Origin: Ypsolopha sequella | Lineage: Eukaryota > Arthropoda > Insecta > Lepidoptera > Ypsolophidae | Assembly: GCA_934047225.1 (NCBI GenBank) | Contig: OW204005.1 | Coordinates: 24,064,396 to 24,128,395 of the forward strand | Direction of reading: 5' to 3' | Length of the DNA stretch: 64,000 nucleotides | Part shown: one piece after another, positions 10,535 through 21,335 of the stretch | Numbering within the stretch: the stretch's first letter is position 1 | Layout: every line of letters starts with the position of its first letter | The notes under the pieces: model-generated | What the model saw: the letters and a program-made list of their open reading frames with translations, nothing else | Databases searched by the model: none | What the model was told of the DNA's origin: nothing | Translations under genes and position numbers: made by a program

Positions 10535-10990
10535 TAAGAGGCTATGCAAATTTTATTTTTGTCAATGTCACTCCAAGCGAAAAATCGCGCAGTACGAGAG
10601 GAGCGGATTCACTGCGAAAGGGAAAAAGTTGGTTTTATATTTTTATAAAAAAAACTAAAATAGCTAGCAAAATTTCAAATATCAAATCTTTTGATGTTCT
10701 TGAAACACACCTGATAAAATATGTTTGAGTTCTTTATATGGTTCCTGTCCGTCAAACGAAGAGAAAAAGTATGTTTGAAGACCTCATTTCAACAATTATT
10801 TCTATCGAGGAAAATTTATTCAAACATGTTTTCCAATTTCAAAACCCTAGTCAAAATGCATATACCAGAAATTGATTAAAATTTTCTGTGTATTTCATGA
10901 AATACACAGAAAAGAAACACCTGTATTTTTTCGCATATCGCCTTAAAAATTAATAAATTAAAAATTTTGACCGCTCGTTCCTTCCGCCAA
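10535..10990 (+). repeat. Dispersed repeat X, copy 1 (uninterrupted)
   Basis: The order of blocks is AAGAGGCTATGCAAATTTTA, GTCACTCCAAGCGAAAA, CTAGCAAAATTTCAAATATC, GAAGACCTCATTTCAACAAT, AATTTCAAAACCCTAG, and a 22-nt palindrome centred on TTTCATGAAA (10890-10912). Copies lie at 14590-15190 (+, interrupted by another element) and 17165-17580 (-). No protein is encoded. Confidence 0.8.
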
Positions 10991-11560
10991 CGACCTTGTG
11001 TCGACCTGTGTCAGTACAAATATAGGTAAAAACTATATTGAAATAACTTTCATATCAGCGCGTATTGCATTGGACGATCGCTGCGTCTCTGGATAGCGCA
11101 AAATAGGAGAAAATAATATTTTTACTAGGACGGGATGGAGGAAAATTTGAATTTGAATTTTAATTTGGAAAAAAAGTTAAACAAAAATTTTGTAAATTAA
11201 CATTACATATAATTTTGTAGATCAAAAAATTGTCTATAATTTGGTGAAAGAACCATTAAAATTGTTTCAGGTATTCGGATGGAGTAAGAGAACTCTTGCG
11301 AAAATCATATCAAACTTTTAATTACTTAAATTTTTTTTTTGTTAAAAATAACAACAGTAAAGTTGAACTTGAAATTTTTTTTTGACTTCAAAGTCGTGCC
11401 TGTCACATAGCATTTTTAAAGTTTTTGGACCACCCGTGTGACTGGAGCAGGCCTTCAAAGAAAAGTTTAAATTGCAGTCGGACACCTTAACAGTCTTCAA
11501 CAGAAACGTGTTTAAAACAATCGTAAAAAATCTCATAACGAGAAGTGAAATGGGATATTT
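10985..11560 (+). repeat. Left arm of a ~3 kb inverted repeat
   Basis: Blocks GACCTGTGTCAGTACAAATA, GCGTATTGCATTGGACGAT, TAGATCAAAAAATTGTCTAT, GTAAGAGAACTCTTG and GGACCACCCGTGTGACTGGA appear in reverse order and orientation at 13540-14010. Helitron-like copy B sits between the arms. The arms are roughly 500 bp and visibly diverged. Confidence 0.7.
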
Positions 11561-11712
11561 TATTGTGCGTTAAAAATGAACAATAACTTTATATAGCCTG
11601 TACAATATTGAATTTTCTCTGTTCTTTATTTAAAATGTTTAATTTTAGAAGAGTTCATTGCAAAAATTTTACGATTAATTTTGAGAAGTAGGGTAGTTCA
11701 CTTTATTGTATA

Positions 11713-13246
11713 CTAGCTTTTGCCCGCGGCTTCGCCCGCGTTGATTAAGTTTTTGTATAGTCGTATCGAAACTGTAAATATTTTTAGTTTTAGTAGTTGA
11801 CCTGACTTTGATTTAGAGTATTTAAAGTGTTTTTGGTTCTCATCATCTCTAATTTGATCCCTATGTAAAGTTTTTTTGGCGAGGCCGAAGACCAAGACTC
11901 GTTTCCGTCTTTGCCGAGGCCGAAGCCCGAGCCGTTTTGCAGATCAACACTATTTTTTGTTCTCTGAATTAATCCTCTGGTAATGTGTAACGGCTGTCTT
12001 TGATAACTGATTTAATCCCCTAGTATAGCATGTTTGGCGAGGCTAAAAGCCGAGCCGCATTTCCAGTTGACACTATCTTTTGTTTTCTAATTAATTTTAA
12101 TCATCTGCTTAAGTATCATTGGAAGTCTTTGGCGAAGAAGAACGCCGGGCTGCGTTTCCGAAAGACACCATTTTTTGTTCTCTGAATTAATCCTCTGCTA
12201 AAAGGTCTTTGGCGAGACCGAAAGCCATGCCGCGTTTCCAAACGAAAATTTTTTTTTGGTTACTGATTTGATATAAAGTAGCCTATGTCTTATTTCAGGT
12301 CTAGAACTACATTTAAAGCAGTTTCAGCCTTATCAGTTCGGGAGGTACGGTGTGAAGATGTGTATCACTTTTCTATAGGAACTTGACACCCAATTGCCTC
12401 GAAACTGATTAATGGGATAAAAAGTGGTCTACTATGTCCTATTCCAGGTCTAGAACTACATTTGTGCAAAGTTGAGCCTAATCGGTTTAGTAGGTATGGC
12501 GTGAAGGAGTAACAGTACATCACTTTTCTATAGGAACTTGACAACCCATTGCCATCCTATGGGAACTAATTTATCGGATATAAAATAGCTTTTGCCCTAT
12601 TCCAGGTTTAGAACAACATTTGTGCAATGTTTCAACTCAATCGGTTCATCAGTTACGGCGTGAAAGAGTAACAAACATCTATCCATCCCAACTTTCACAT
12701 TTATAATATTAGTTGGATGTACCTTACATGAGAATAGTGCATCCGCAAGACGAAAGAACATGAACTCATCCCTTAAATTTTTATGGACATCAAAACACTC
12801 ATTTTCTATTCCTTTTATTGGATTTAGAAAGTACTTACGAAAGTAAACACACTCCTAATACTTGCAATATTTGTGAGATACATACATTAGGTCACTTCTA
12901 ATTATATAGCCAAAAATACATACTCAAGACTCGGTAAGTGGTCAGTGGCCCTTTTTGAGAAAAACACAATAAAAACAATAGGTTTCCTATACTAATTGAC
13001 TGGGAGTTATTCTTAAATTAGTATAGGGCACAAATTTTATTTTGTGTTTTTCGCTAAAAGGGTCATTGCACCTTGGTCTTGACCACTTACCGAGTCTCCC
13101 GTTTATACGGACGGACAGACGGACAGCCTAAATTACAAATTTAGTCATTTTACTTTGAAATTAAAGGACTTTCCGAAGACAACTTCATCCCCCTTTTCAC
13201 CCCTTCGGGGTTGGATTTATCACAAACGCTGAGACACGTATAAAGA
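11713..13246 (-). mobile_element. Non-autonomous Helitron-like element, copy B
   Basis: Read on the minus strand, the element begins A|TCTTTATACGTGTCTCAG at 13246 and ends with the CGGGC-GAAGCC hairpin and CTAG|T at 11713. Both A/T insertion flanks and both canonical Helitron termini (5' TC, 3' CTAG) are therefore preserved here. It is 1534 bp and aligns along its whole length with copy A, including the internal fold-back and the CACGCCGTA subrepeats. There is no coding capacity beyond a 60-codon frame that ends in the terminal CTAG. Confidence 0.8.
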
Positions 13247-13261
13247 TTATGTTATCTAGAA

Positions 13262-13480
13262 GTCGGCGTATTTCCTACGATATAGCAACATAAAAACCAA
13301 TATAAGAACGCCGACTTCTAGATAACATAACGTTTCAGGAAGAAAGAAGTCGGCAAAAGTGTTGCTTCGGTACCATCGGTCTTTATAGAATTATTATTAA
13401 CTTTTTAGTGAATGACTGCTGTTACTATTGAAGTCGGTTGCTATTTTTTTGTTAAAAGTTTATTTTATTTATAAACGAAA
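13262..13480. repeat. GAAGTCGG repeat, second copy
   Basis: Shares ordered blocks with 6245-6390. It also contains a small inverted pair: AGAAGTCGGCGTATTTCC (13259-) against GAACGCCGACTTCTAGATAA (about 13306-13325). Confidence 0.6.
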
Positions 13481-13539
13481 TGAATCCGTTTCACCGATGA
13501 GGTCAAAAATGGACCTAATGCTTAAGGCGAATGGATATT

Positions 13540-14010
13540 GGATACGCCAACTGCAAATTGGACCTGTCTTTGAAGGCCTACTCCTCCCACACGGGTGGTC
13601 CGAAAACTTTCATAAAAATATATGATAGGCATTATAGAGTCAAAAATAAATGTTAGGTTTCATAAATTGTTTTTCTATTGTAAGTTTTGACAAAAAAAAT
13701 TTAAAGCCATCGAAAGTTTCACATGATTAACACAAGAACTCTTACTCCTTCCAAACGCCTAAAGCGATTTTAATTATTATTTCACCAAATTATAGGAAAT
13801 TTTTTGATCTAAAAATTTAAGTTCAAAATTTTTTTTCCGTTCATGGCGTTCATGTGAAAAGTATTATTTTCTCATATTTTGCGCTAGCTGGAGACGCAGT
13901 GGTTGTCGTAACAGCCACTTTTCAAGGCACGCTGAAATGAACATTATTTCAATGTCGTTTCCGTTGATATTTGTACCGACACACATCGAGTTGCTTATTT
14001 AGCGTGGTCA
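13540..14010 (-). repeat. Right arm of a ~3 kb inverted repeat
   Basis: This is the inverted partner of 10985-11560: TCCCACACGGGTGGTCCGAA, AAGAACTCTTACTCCTTCC, TTTCACCAAATTATAGG, TTTTTTGATCTAAAAA and TTTGCGCTAGCTGGAGACGC all match its complement. Confidence 0.7.
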
Positions 14011-14589
14011 TACGCCTTAATGTGCCTTCCGAAGAATGCAGACCGAACTAAAATGTGCCCCACGAGATGAAAAGCCGCGATCTCCGGATCAGTGGGCACT
14101 ATATATAGTGGTTGAGAACTCGAACCACTAGACTCGACTAGAGCATGGAGGCGGTACATCGGGTACATAATATAATAAAACCTTATTTATTTGACATTCA
14201 CGTTGGATCAACAATGTTGATCGAAGACTTTTACCCAAAAAGAAACGGAAAAACAAATCACAATTTTGCCGTTACCATGCCTACTCTGCAACTTAGATGA
14301 TTGCTCCAACATATCCAAACTATCCAATAAGTATCTTGTCAATAAAATATTTTTCAAATGTTCCATCAAGAACCAACAACGACAAGTATCAATTTATCCA
14401 ATAAGTCTCCGTGGACAGTAAGATTGCGAACTACTGAACCGTGCTATAACGACATCATTAGCTGTTCCGAGTCTTGTTTACCTACCTGTATATATTATAT
14501 AGTTTTGGTGTCAAATTTATTAAGTACCGGGTTTCAATGGACTTTTTCCCATAAATGATTACTGCTCATATTTCTTATGATTATTCTAT
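14011..14589. other. No gene seen
   Basis: Contains AGTGGGCACTATATATAGTG (about 14091-14110), a partial palindrome, and a 66-codon frame at 14358-14558 with no known motif. Confidence 0.4.
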
Positions 14590-15190
14590 TGAAATGGAAA
14601 AAAATCGTTTTATATTTTTATAAAAAAACTAAAAAAAGCTAGAAAAAATTCCAAAATCAAAACTATAGATAAATGTTCAATAAAATATGTTTGAGTTCTG
14701 TGCATGGTTCCTGTTCACAAACGAGGAGAAAAAGTGTGTTTGAAGACCTCATTTCAACAATTATTTCTATTCAAATATGTTTTATCGTGCTGGGGGCTCA
14801 GTTGGTGATCATTGAACCTTGTTCCTGATCCCTGGCCGGGTCTCCGGTGTGGGTTCGGGCGGTTGATTGGATTTCACCTTGTTTATTATATATTGTACCT
14901 ATCATTTTAATCGTATATATATTGCTTCATAAATTAAATAAACCTTTAATCTAGTCCATGTACATTTATTATTTTACTACATATATTTTTATTAGATTAA
15001 ATTTTTACGTGTAAAAAGTGTATTATATTTACCTACTTTGCAAAATAAATTATTTGAATTTGAATTGAATTTGAATTTCAATTATCAAACCCTAGATTAA
15101 AATGCATATTCCAGAAATTGATTACGATTTTCCGTGTATATCATGAAATACACAGAAAAACATATGTTTTTCACATATCACCAGTCAAAG
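14590..15190 (+). repeat. Dispersed repeat X, copy 2 (split by a LINE tail)
   Basis: Matches 10620-10930 on both sides of the insertion at 14787-15081: left of it TTTATATTTTTATAAAAAAA to TATTCAAATATGTTTTATC, right of it AAACCCTAGATTAAAATGCA to the TTTCATGAAA-type palindrome (here TATCATGAAATAC). Confidence 0.8.
14787..15081 (+). mobile_element. 5'-truncated LINE tail (element Z), copy 1
   Basis: Begins GTGCTGGGGGCTCAGTTGG and ends CTACTTTGCAAAATAAATTA then TTGAATTTGAA repeats. It is flanked by TTATC (14782-14786, 15082-15086). The second copy (48790-49333 joined to 54145-54205) extends further 5' and contains ~150 bp missing here (between GTTCCTG and ATCCCTGGCC). Repeated TTGAA 3' tails are known for CR1-group lepidopteran LINEs; the assignment is tentative because no coding part is included. 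Confidence 0.65.
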
Positions 15191-15335
15191 CGCCAAAAAA
15201 GAGCCTATATTTGTTGCTGCGTGAAAGAAGGACAAACCAACACACACACTTTCGCAATTGTAATAGGTATACGGATTCTTACAAAAGTTTTCAATTCAAA
15301 AATGTGTTTTTTTACAGAAATTCAATTTCTTTAGT

Positions 15336-15415
15336 GATCCGTTCCACCTGGGGGAGGCCTATGTCCAGCAGTGGACGAATACGGGCTGATGGTTGGATGG
15401 ATCGATCCGTTCCAC
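15336..15415 (+). mobile_element. 56 bp RTE-like LINE 3' end with perfect 12 bp target duplication
   Basis: GATCCGTTCCAC at 15336-15347 is repeated exactly at 15404-15415. Between them lie only 56 bp: GGAGGCCTATGTCCAGCAGT onward through GGACGAATACGGGCTGATGG and a GATGG tail. This is an extremely truncated insertion of the same LINE whose C-terminal coding end is at 25894-26239. Confidence 0.85.
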
Positions 15416-15744
15416 AATTGGTATACTAAAATTCTGAAACCTCACTGTACCTATTTCGTTTTCGGCAAGCAGGTTGTATCTTTTATTTTGTAAGCCGTAA
15501 AACGAATCCAAGATAATGTCCCATTATCCTTGATTCCCTATCATAGAGCGTGGATCAAATCACTGATATAAAATACTGGGCTACGTATAGACTGTATTGC
15601 TGAGATTGCTGAATACTTTTATAGTTCGTGAAATATTATTTGCTTCGATGAATAAAAATAAAAAGGACGACTTTCCTGCTGATTTGACAAAAATGTAAAT
15701 GGAGTAAACGTTTATATAATTAAATGAGACTTGAGGATAATTCA
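15416..15744. other. No gene seen
   Basis: Unremarkable AT-rich sequence. The frame at 15581-15766 runs into the neighbouring MITE. Confidence 0.4.
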
Positions 15745-15930
15745 TGATTAATATAAAAAGGCTCACCTCAATTCGTGTTATGATCTGGAAAGCCGCCCAG
15801 TTTCAGCAGATTTAGACTGCCTTCATCTGGGCGATAAAGGCAGCCTCACAGTGTGAAGCGTAATGCCGTCGCGTAAACGTCTTCACTCGCCCAGATGAAG
15901 ACAGACAGTGAGTCGTTTTTATATAAATCA
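15745..15930. mobile_element. Fold-back MITE (186 bp), copy 2
   Basis: Terminal TGATTAATATAAAAAGGCTC pairs with GTTTTTATATAAATCA. The interior CTGCCTTCATCTGGGCGAT pairs with TCGCCCAGATGAAGACAG, giving a second stem with a GTGTGAAGCG loop region. Same family as 6758-6901, where the second inner arm is missing. Confidence 0.75.
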
Positions 15931-16442
15931 GGTGTAAACGTTATTGATATATTCTAATGAGTTCAGGTGTTCATCACACGTTGACCCTTTAGTGGATGTT
16001 TTTAAAGTTTTATATCGTTTACTATTTCGTAAATAATACTGTATAGGTAAATAAAAATATTGTATATCTCTTTTTCTTACATTTCTCTCAGTTGCTTCTA
16101 AGATAATTAGAAGTATCAATACTAGCTCTTCACAGTTTATGGATGGGTCATACCAGACCGAGATCATGTACTCTTTTGTTACATTGTTTTCTATTGTTCT
16201 CCAAAGTTAATCCGAATTGCAGAAAAAATATTTTCTGAATTTTATGTGCAGTTCGTTGTTTTATAATAAATGGTTTATAATACATTAGAATACTTGCCCA
16301 GCAAAAAATTTTTGTAATAATAAAATTATTATTTTTATTTATAATCCTACAAATTATAATAATTACGATAGCTGTATTAAACGACAAGTACAAAATGTAA
16401 GTTACTAAAAGAGAATTAATTAAATTATCCTGACGCTGCAAC
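15931..16442. other. No gene recognised
   Basis: Two overlapping minus frames (15928-16167, 16148-16441) are rich in Ile, Asn and Tyr, as expected of AT-rich noncoding DNA. They have no motif. Confidence 0.4.
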
Positions 16443-16871
16443 TTAAGGGTGCTTACAAGGTCAGATTGAGCATCTCATTTTGCATTAATGAGAACTGACC
16501 TCTATGACGTTTCATTTAGTTTAAAATAGCGCGTCCTCAGCCGTGGCTGTTACGACCACCAAGTAACAGGCGCTCATTTATTTAATAACTCGGCTTCAAG
16601 ATTAAATTATTGACATATTCCAAAATGTTTAAACGGGCTTACTTATTTTTAATACAAATTTTAAGGCCGTGTAATTTAAGAAAGGCCCTTTAAAACTCGA
16701 AAACATGAAGTTTAGAGGTAACTTCGTTTTCTTTTTCAAAAGTATTTTTTCTAAAATGTTTACATCAGTCCGATAGTCTATCCATATTATTTTTATTGAA
16801 CCGATTGACCAAGTTACACAATGTGAAATGGTCATTTAAAGTTGTGCATCCGACCTTATACGGACCCTTAA
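16443..16871. mobile_element. TTAA-flanked element with terminal inverted repeats
   Basis: TTAA (16443-16446) then GGGTGCTTACAAGGTCAGA; the right end is the inverse, GGGTCCGTATAAGGTCGGA followed by TTAA (16868-16871). A ~420 bp non-autonomous element duplicating TTAA would fit a piggyBac-type transposase, although classical piggyBac ends start CCC rather than GGG. No protein is encoded. Confidence 0.55.
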
Positions 16872-17164
16872 ACTAGAGGACTCTAATTCCAGTCAGTTTC
16901 CACATTTGCATTGCAAATGCATTCCAGTTATAATTTTTACAGTTTAGTTCTACATGACGGGAATGTGAGTTATGACAAAACGTATGTAGTTAATTAAATA
17001 TTGGGATTAGTTGTTATATTACCATTACAATTATAATAAAAAAAAAGACAGTTTTTTAACCAAAAGTGACGTCACAGGGACGCGGGAAATGACGACAAAT
17101 GGAATCGCACTCTTCTAATTTTGCCGATTAAATAAACATGTCACTTTCTGTACTTTAAGGCAAT

Positions 17165-17580
17165 ATGCAAAAAAAATACGGGTGTTTCTTTTCTGTGTAT
17201 TTCATGAAATACACGGAAAATTATAATAAATTTCTGGTATATGCATTTTGACTATATAATCTAGGGTTTTGAAATTGGAAAACGTGTTTGGATAAATTTT
17301 CCTCGATTGAAATAATTGTTGAAATGAGGTCTTCAAACACACTTTTTTTCCTCGTTTGACGAATAGGAACTATATACAGAACTGAAACAAATTTTATTGG
17401 GTGCGTTTCAACAATATTTAGAGATTTGATATTTGAAATTTTGCTAGCTATTTTAGTTTGTTTATAAAAATTATAAAACTAATATTTTTCGCTTTCGCCC
17501 TGAATCTACCCCTCTCGCACTGAGCGTGTTTTCGCTTGGAGTGACGGTGACAAAAATAAAATTCGCATAGCCTCTTAATG
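17165..17580 (-). repeat. Dispersed repeat X, copy 3
   Basis: Reverse orientation of 10535-10990: TTTCATGAAATACACGG, CTAGGGTTTTGAAATTGG, GAAATGAGGTCTTCAAACAC, TTTGAAATTTTGCTAGC, TTTTCGCTTGGAGTGACGG and GCATAGCCTCTTAAT in mirror order. Confidence 0.8.
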
Positions 17581-17611
17581 AGGATCTTGCATAAACCATA
17601 ATGTATTGTTA

Positions 17612-18358
17612 CAGGGGTCTCCAAACTACGGCCCGGCAAGACCGGCCCGCGAGCACTAGCTTTTCGGCCCGCGGTCACTGGCCGTACTTGCCCGGTTTCT
17701 AGCCCGCTTTAGTTTATTTAAAATTCACAAACGTATATATAGGTATAATATTAACGTGATGCTTTTTATGATAAAATCAAAACTCACAACCGATATTTAT
17801 ATAAACGTTATCTAGCGTATTTGTCTAAAAGTAGCGGTTTCTTAAGAAGTATAACCCTACTTCAAGTTCTGTGCACAGCACGTGCTGTGGCTAACTCCGT
17901 CGCAATGGTTAATGTTTTCGACACTTATAACCCTTGTACTCGAAGTACCAACCAAAATAGTGAACGGAGTAGAGTACCACAAAATAGATACTACCAGAAA
18001 GCCGACTACATACAACGAGCGAAAACAGACGCACACTCGCATAGACGCGTACGTATGATGATCTCGGCGGAATTTCGTATTGGCTTCGACCGACTTCATC
18101 CGAGATCGTCGTACGTACGCGTCTATGTGCGCGTTCGCCTGTTTTCGCTAGTTATGCGGAGGGAACCTTCTGTAAGTGCACTCCTGTGCCCTGCACAAAG
18201 GATATCTCACCCGCCAGCTAATCCCAAATCCCATCACGAAAATTTGCGCGTAAATACTACAGTATTTCGGAAAGATGTGCTTTACGATGAGCGATGAGTC
18301 TTGGGACTTAGTGGGGGAATCAGTGAGGCCCTTAGGCTAAAAAGTTTGGAGACCCCTG
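17612..18358. mobile_element. hAT-type fold-back MITE (747 bp)
   Basis: The ends CAGGGGTCTCCAAACTACGG (17612) and the inverse of CAGGGGTCTCCAAACTTTTT (to 18358) are of the CAGGGGTC type seen in Charlie-like hAT elements. The 8-bp flanks TATTGTTA (17604-17611) and TATTATTA (18359-18366) match at 7 of 8 positions. A GC-rich inner palindrome (about 18019-18150) has arms beginning GCGAAAACAG and sharing ATAGACGCGTACGTA. A 158-codon frame (17821-18297) runs through the palindrome; it matches no transposase I know and is not called a gene. Confidence 0.8.
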
Positions 18359-18689
18359 TATTATTATATTGTTTTAAAATAGCAAAAGGTAATAGAGCAC
18401 CCACTTTGTCTAAAGCGTCATAGGCGGCCATCTTGTACGATGAAACGCAATAAGCCAGCACTTTAGTGAAGTGTACTTACCGTTCGTAGTGAAGTCGATG
18501 ACCTACCACACTTTATAAGTATCGATAGGTTTTACCAAAAATATGAGGATACAGTAAGGGGGCGTGGCGCCTGCGATCGTGTGAGGCCAAAAATAATGTC
18601 AATAGAGATGTGATGTGCTGTCCGTGACTACAGGTTGGTTTGCCGCCCTCTTTTTGCATGTGTACTAACTATTAGTGTGTGTGAAAAAT
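18359..18689. other. No gene seen
   Basis: Mixed sequence without a convincing frame or repeat partner in the window. Confidence 0.4.
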
Positions 18690-19830
18690 ATCAGTATGCG
18701 TGCCGTATTTATACATTTACCCGGTAAGTCGCAGGCTATCATTATAGGTAGTTCACGTTTTCTGTCTAAAATTGACATAGACACAATTCCAAGGCTTACA
18801 TTTAATACTTCAGAATCTCCTAAACAGACTCAGTGAAAAACTTGGTAGTAACGTTTAACAGAACGCTGTTTTGGGCTCCACACGTGGAATCTTTAAGCAG
18901 AAAAATGTACGGTATGTTTCACGCCTTAAAACGCATGCAGAGCTTTCTGCCAATCAAAACCAAAATTATGCTAGCACAGTCTTTTCTTCTCCCCCTTCTA
19001 GATTACGCAGACTCGTTTACTTGTTTTTTAGACCTCACTGAGCAGCTTCTCAATAAACTCGAACGACTTCAAAAATTTATGTATTCGATTAATTTTTTCT
19101 CTTCGTAAATACGATCATGTCTCACAGTTCCGTTCCCAATTAAATTGGCTCCCCATTCGTCTTCGCAGAAATGCTCACATTCTTTCTCTCCTCCATAGTG
19201 TATTAAACAATCCCTCTGCTCCTAGTTACCTCCGTGAACGGTTCACATTCATTAATGAACGCGGGCGTGAAATGCGCTCCTGCAACATTCAAAGGATAGC
19301 TATTCCAGAAAACAGAACAGGATTTTACAGTGACTCATTTTCGGTACACGCTGCAAGACTCTGGAATCGCTTACGAGTGTCAATTAGGGCATTGAAAAAT
19401 ACAAATCACTTTAAAATAAAAGTGAAGCGATTTTTCTCAACATAGTACCCATTTTAGAATTCAAATATTCAATATTATTATAATTTTTGTATGTTTATTT
19501 ATTATTTATACATGTTTGTGTATCTTATAGGTATGTATTAATTTATTTAAGTATGTTCATGTATTTTTATTAAGTTTATGTCTTAGATATTTAGGTTTAT
19601 ATTTTAATCTTGATCTCCCTATTATTTTTTGATTAGTATTTACACCTCAACATGTTATTTTGTTCATGTTTCTGTTGGCTACTAAGGGTTGCCTGGAAGA
19701 TAATGCTATTAGCAATAAGTGCCGCCCTAGTAAGCTATGTTAAATTTTTTCTTTTGTCTTTTAAGTTAGTTGTGTAAATGTGCAAAAAGTGTTATAAATA
19801 AATAAACATTCTGTGTTTATGTCGGTGAAA
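18690..19830 (+). pseudogene. LINE reverse-transcriptase C-terminus plus 3' UTR, frameshifted
   Basis: This is the 5'-truncated end of a non-LTR retrotransposon. Frame pieces in order: PGKSQAIIIGSSRFLSKIDI (about 18720), a frame change near 18830, then VKNLVVTFNRTLFWAPHVES and MLAQSFLLPLLDYADSF (to about 19095), another frame change, then LRKYDHVSQFRSQLNWLPIR to LWNRLRVSIRALKNT and a stop at 19443-19445. The pattern of GVTF-like, LPLLDYAD and LWNRL motifs after the catalytic domain is usual for Jockey/CR1-group ORF2 proteins. The YADD catalytic part is absent. The ~380 bp after the stop, to an AAATAAATAAAC end, is taken as its 3' UTR. It is not obviously closely related to the two LINEs at 49-59 kb. 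Confidence 0.75.
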
Positions 19831-19984
19831 TAAATGGGAGGAAACGTTGAGATATCTGAACACAAACAGTTGGAGTAATAAAGACATATCTCCTGATATC
19901 AGTAGGATTTACCTACATTTTAAACAAATCAGATATAAAAAGGGATACTTGTCTTGCAAAATATCTCTCGTTTTCAGATCGCAT

Positions 19985-20090
19985 CTCTGGTCAAGTAGCT
20001 CGAAGTCTCGAGTACTTATCCGGAGGTCGCCAGTTCAAATCAGGACAAATTTATTTTTGGTCTACGTGCTACGGAAGGAGATTATGTGAA
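19985..20090 (+). mobile_element. tRNA-derived SINE head fragment
   Basis: TCTGGTCAAGTAGCTCGAAG to ATCCGGAGGTCGCCAGTTCAAATC, then TGGTCTACGTGCTACGGAAG, parallels the first ~110 bp of the SINE at 25395. The B box is degraded (AGTTCAAATCA). Confidence 0.55.
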
Positions 20091-20829
20091 TAAAAAATAT
20101 TTTACTTTTTATTACTTACCTACATAAATGTTATTATTTAGATATTTAACCTTCTTCATAAAACAATAGATCGTAGGCCAGATGATTTATTTAATAAATA
20201 AATAAAGTCATAAGACAAGAATCAACTCAATGTTCATGTTACAACTCAAACTATCGATATAAAACTCAAACTATCGATATAAAACCGAACACTACTCATT
20301 CCTAAAGTACAGTCGCTCGCGGCGTTTGTTCACTGTTCAGTTTTCATAACCAAGAAGCCTTTGAGATACAAAGGAGGAGGTATTTTATTATTTCCATTTA
20401 ATGTTACCCGCACTTTTATTATAACTTTTTGTTGGAACGCTTTTTTGTACAAAAAAAAATCACAAAACATTAGATCTGCAAATAGAAGAAATAATACTAG
20501 GATATGGACAATATCTGAATTGAAGATAATGAAAACACTCTACGTAGATTTGTAAATACTTTTTTCGAAAAAACGTATGTTAGTACATATTTTATCGGCC
20601 AGTAAGTATGTCCCATATTATCTTGTTACTAGATGACGTAAAGTTTATTATATATTTTATTGGTTTTTCAAGTAGGCATAACAGACAAGTAGAAATAATA
20701 TGATGTATATTTGATAAACCTATAGAATGTAAAAGGCTAAGGGCGCACTGTGTAATATTATGTCATTAAGTAACTACATAATATGTCAAGTACGTAGCGG
20801 CCGACTTTCTTAAGATATTGTTTACTTAT
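20091..20829. other. No gene seen; short 21 bp duplication at 20243-20284
   Basis: AACTCAAACTATCGATATAAA is repeated directly next to itself. The 64-codon frame at 20361-20555 has no recognised motif. Confidence 0.45.
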
Positions 20830-21335
20830 TTGGGCAAGCCAAAACTGCATTCACCAAGATGTCCAGAGTGCTCTGCGACCCCAAAATCAAACTTGTTACA
20901 AGACACATCGTGTCATGAGATGCTACGTTTGGTCTACTCTGCTGCACGGATGCGAAACATGGACATTAAAGAATAAAGTGACTTCAGGCATTTGATGCGC
21001 AAAATGCTCAAAATATCATCTTCTAAACGTCAAAGTCCTTAAAATGGCCAAACGCAAACGGGAGCTGATGTCAATTATCATGAAAACGAAGACCGCCTTT
21101 TTCGAGAATTTGCAAAGAGGTGCCCTCTACAAATTTTCAAGGCTGTTCCTCGAGGGCAAGATTCCCAGAAAGAAAGTACCAGGACATCAATGTCATAAAC
21201 GGATAGATGACATCAAATAGTAGACTGGACTAAAAAGCTTTAGAGACTTGAAGTATACAGCAATGAATCGCAAGCAATTAAGCCTACTGTACCTTCAAAC
21301 TTAATTTTGAAGGTGGCACCCAATGATGATTATAC
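20830..21335 (+). pseudogene. LINE ORF2 C-terminal pseudogene (RTE-like)
   Basis: Pieces in at least three frames: AFTKMSRVLCDPKIKLVTR (about 20848), then after a frame change MRCYVWSTLLHGCETWTLK (about 20918-20974), then LMSIIMKTKTAFFENLQR-like and a KRIDDIK-like segment near 21200. RCYVWSTLLYGCETWTLK is the standard post-RT motif of the insect endonuclease/reverse transcriptase LINEs often annotated in lepidopteran genomes. Several stops and frame changes show it is dead. The polymerase and endonuclease domains are not present upstream. Confidence 0.75.

Noticed and set aside
17821..18297. 158-codon frame
   Set aside because: Lies across the palindrome of a hAT MITE, has no recognised domain, and an antiparallel frame overlaps it.
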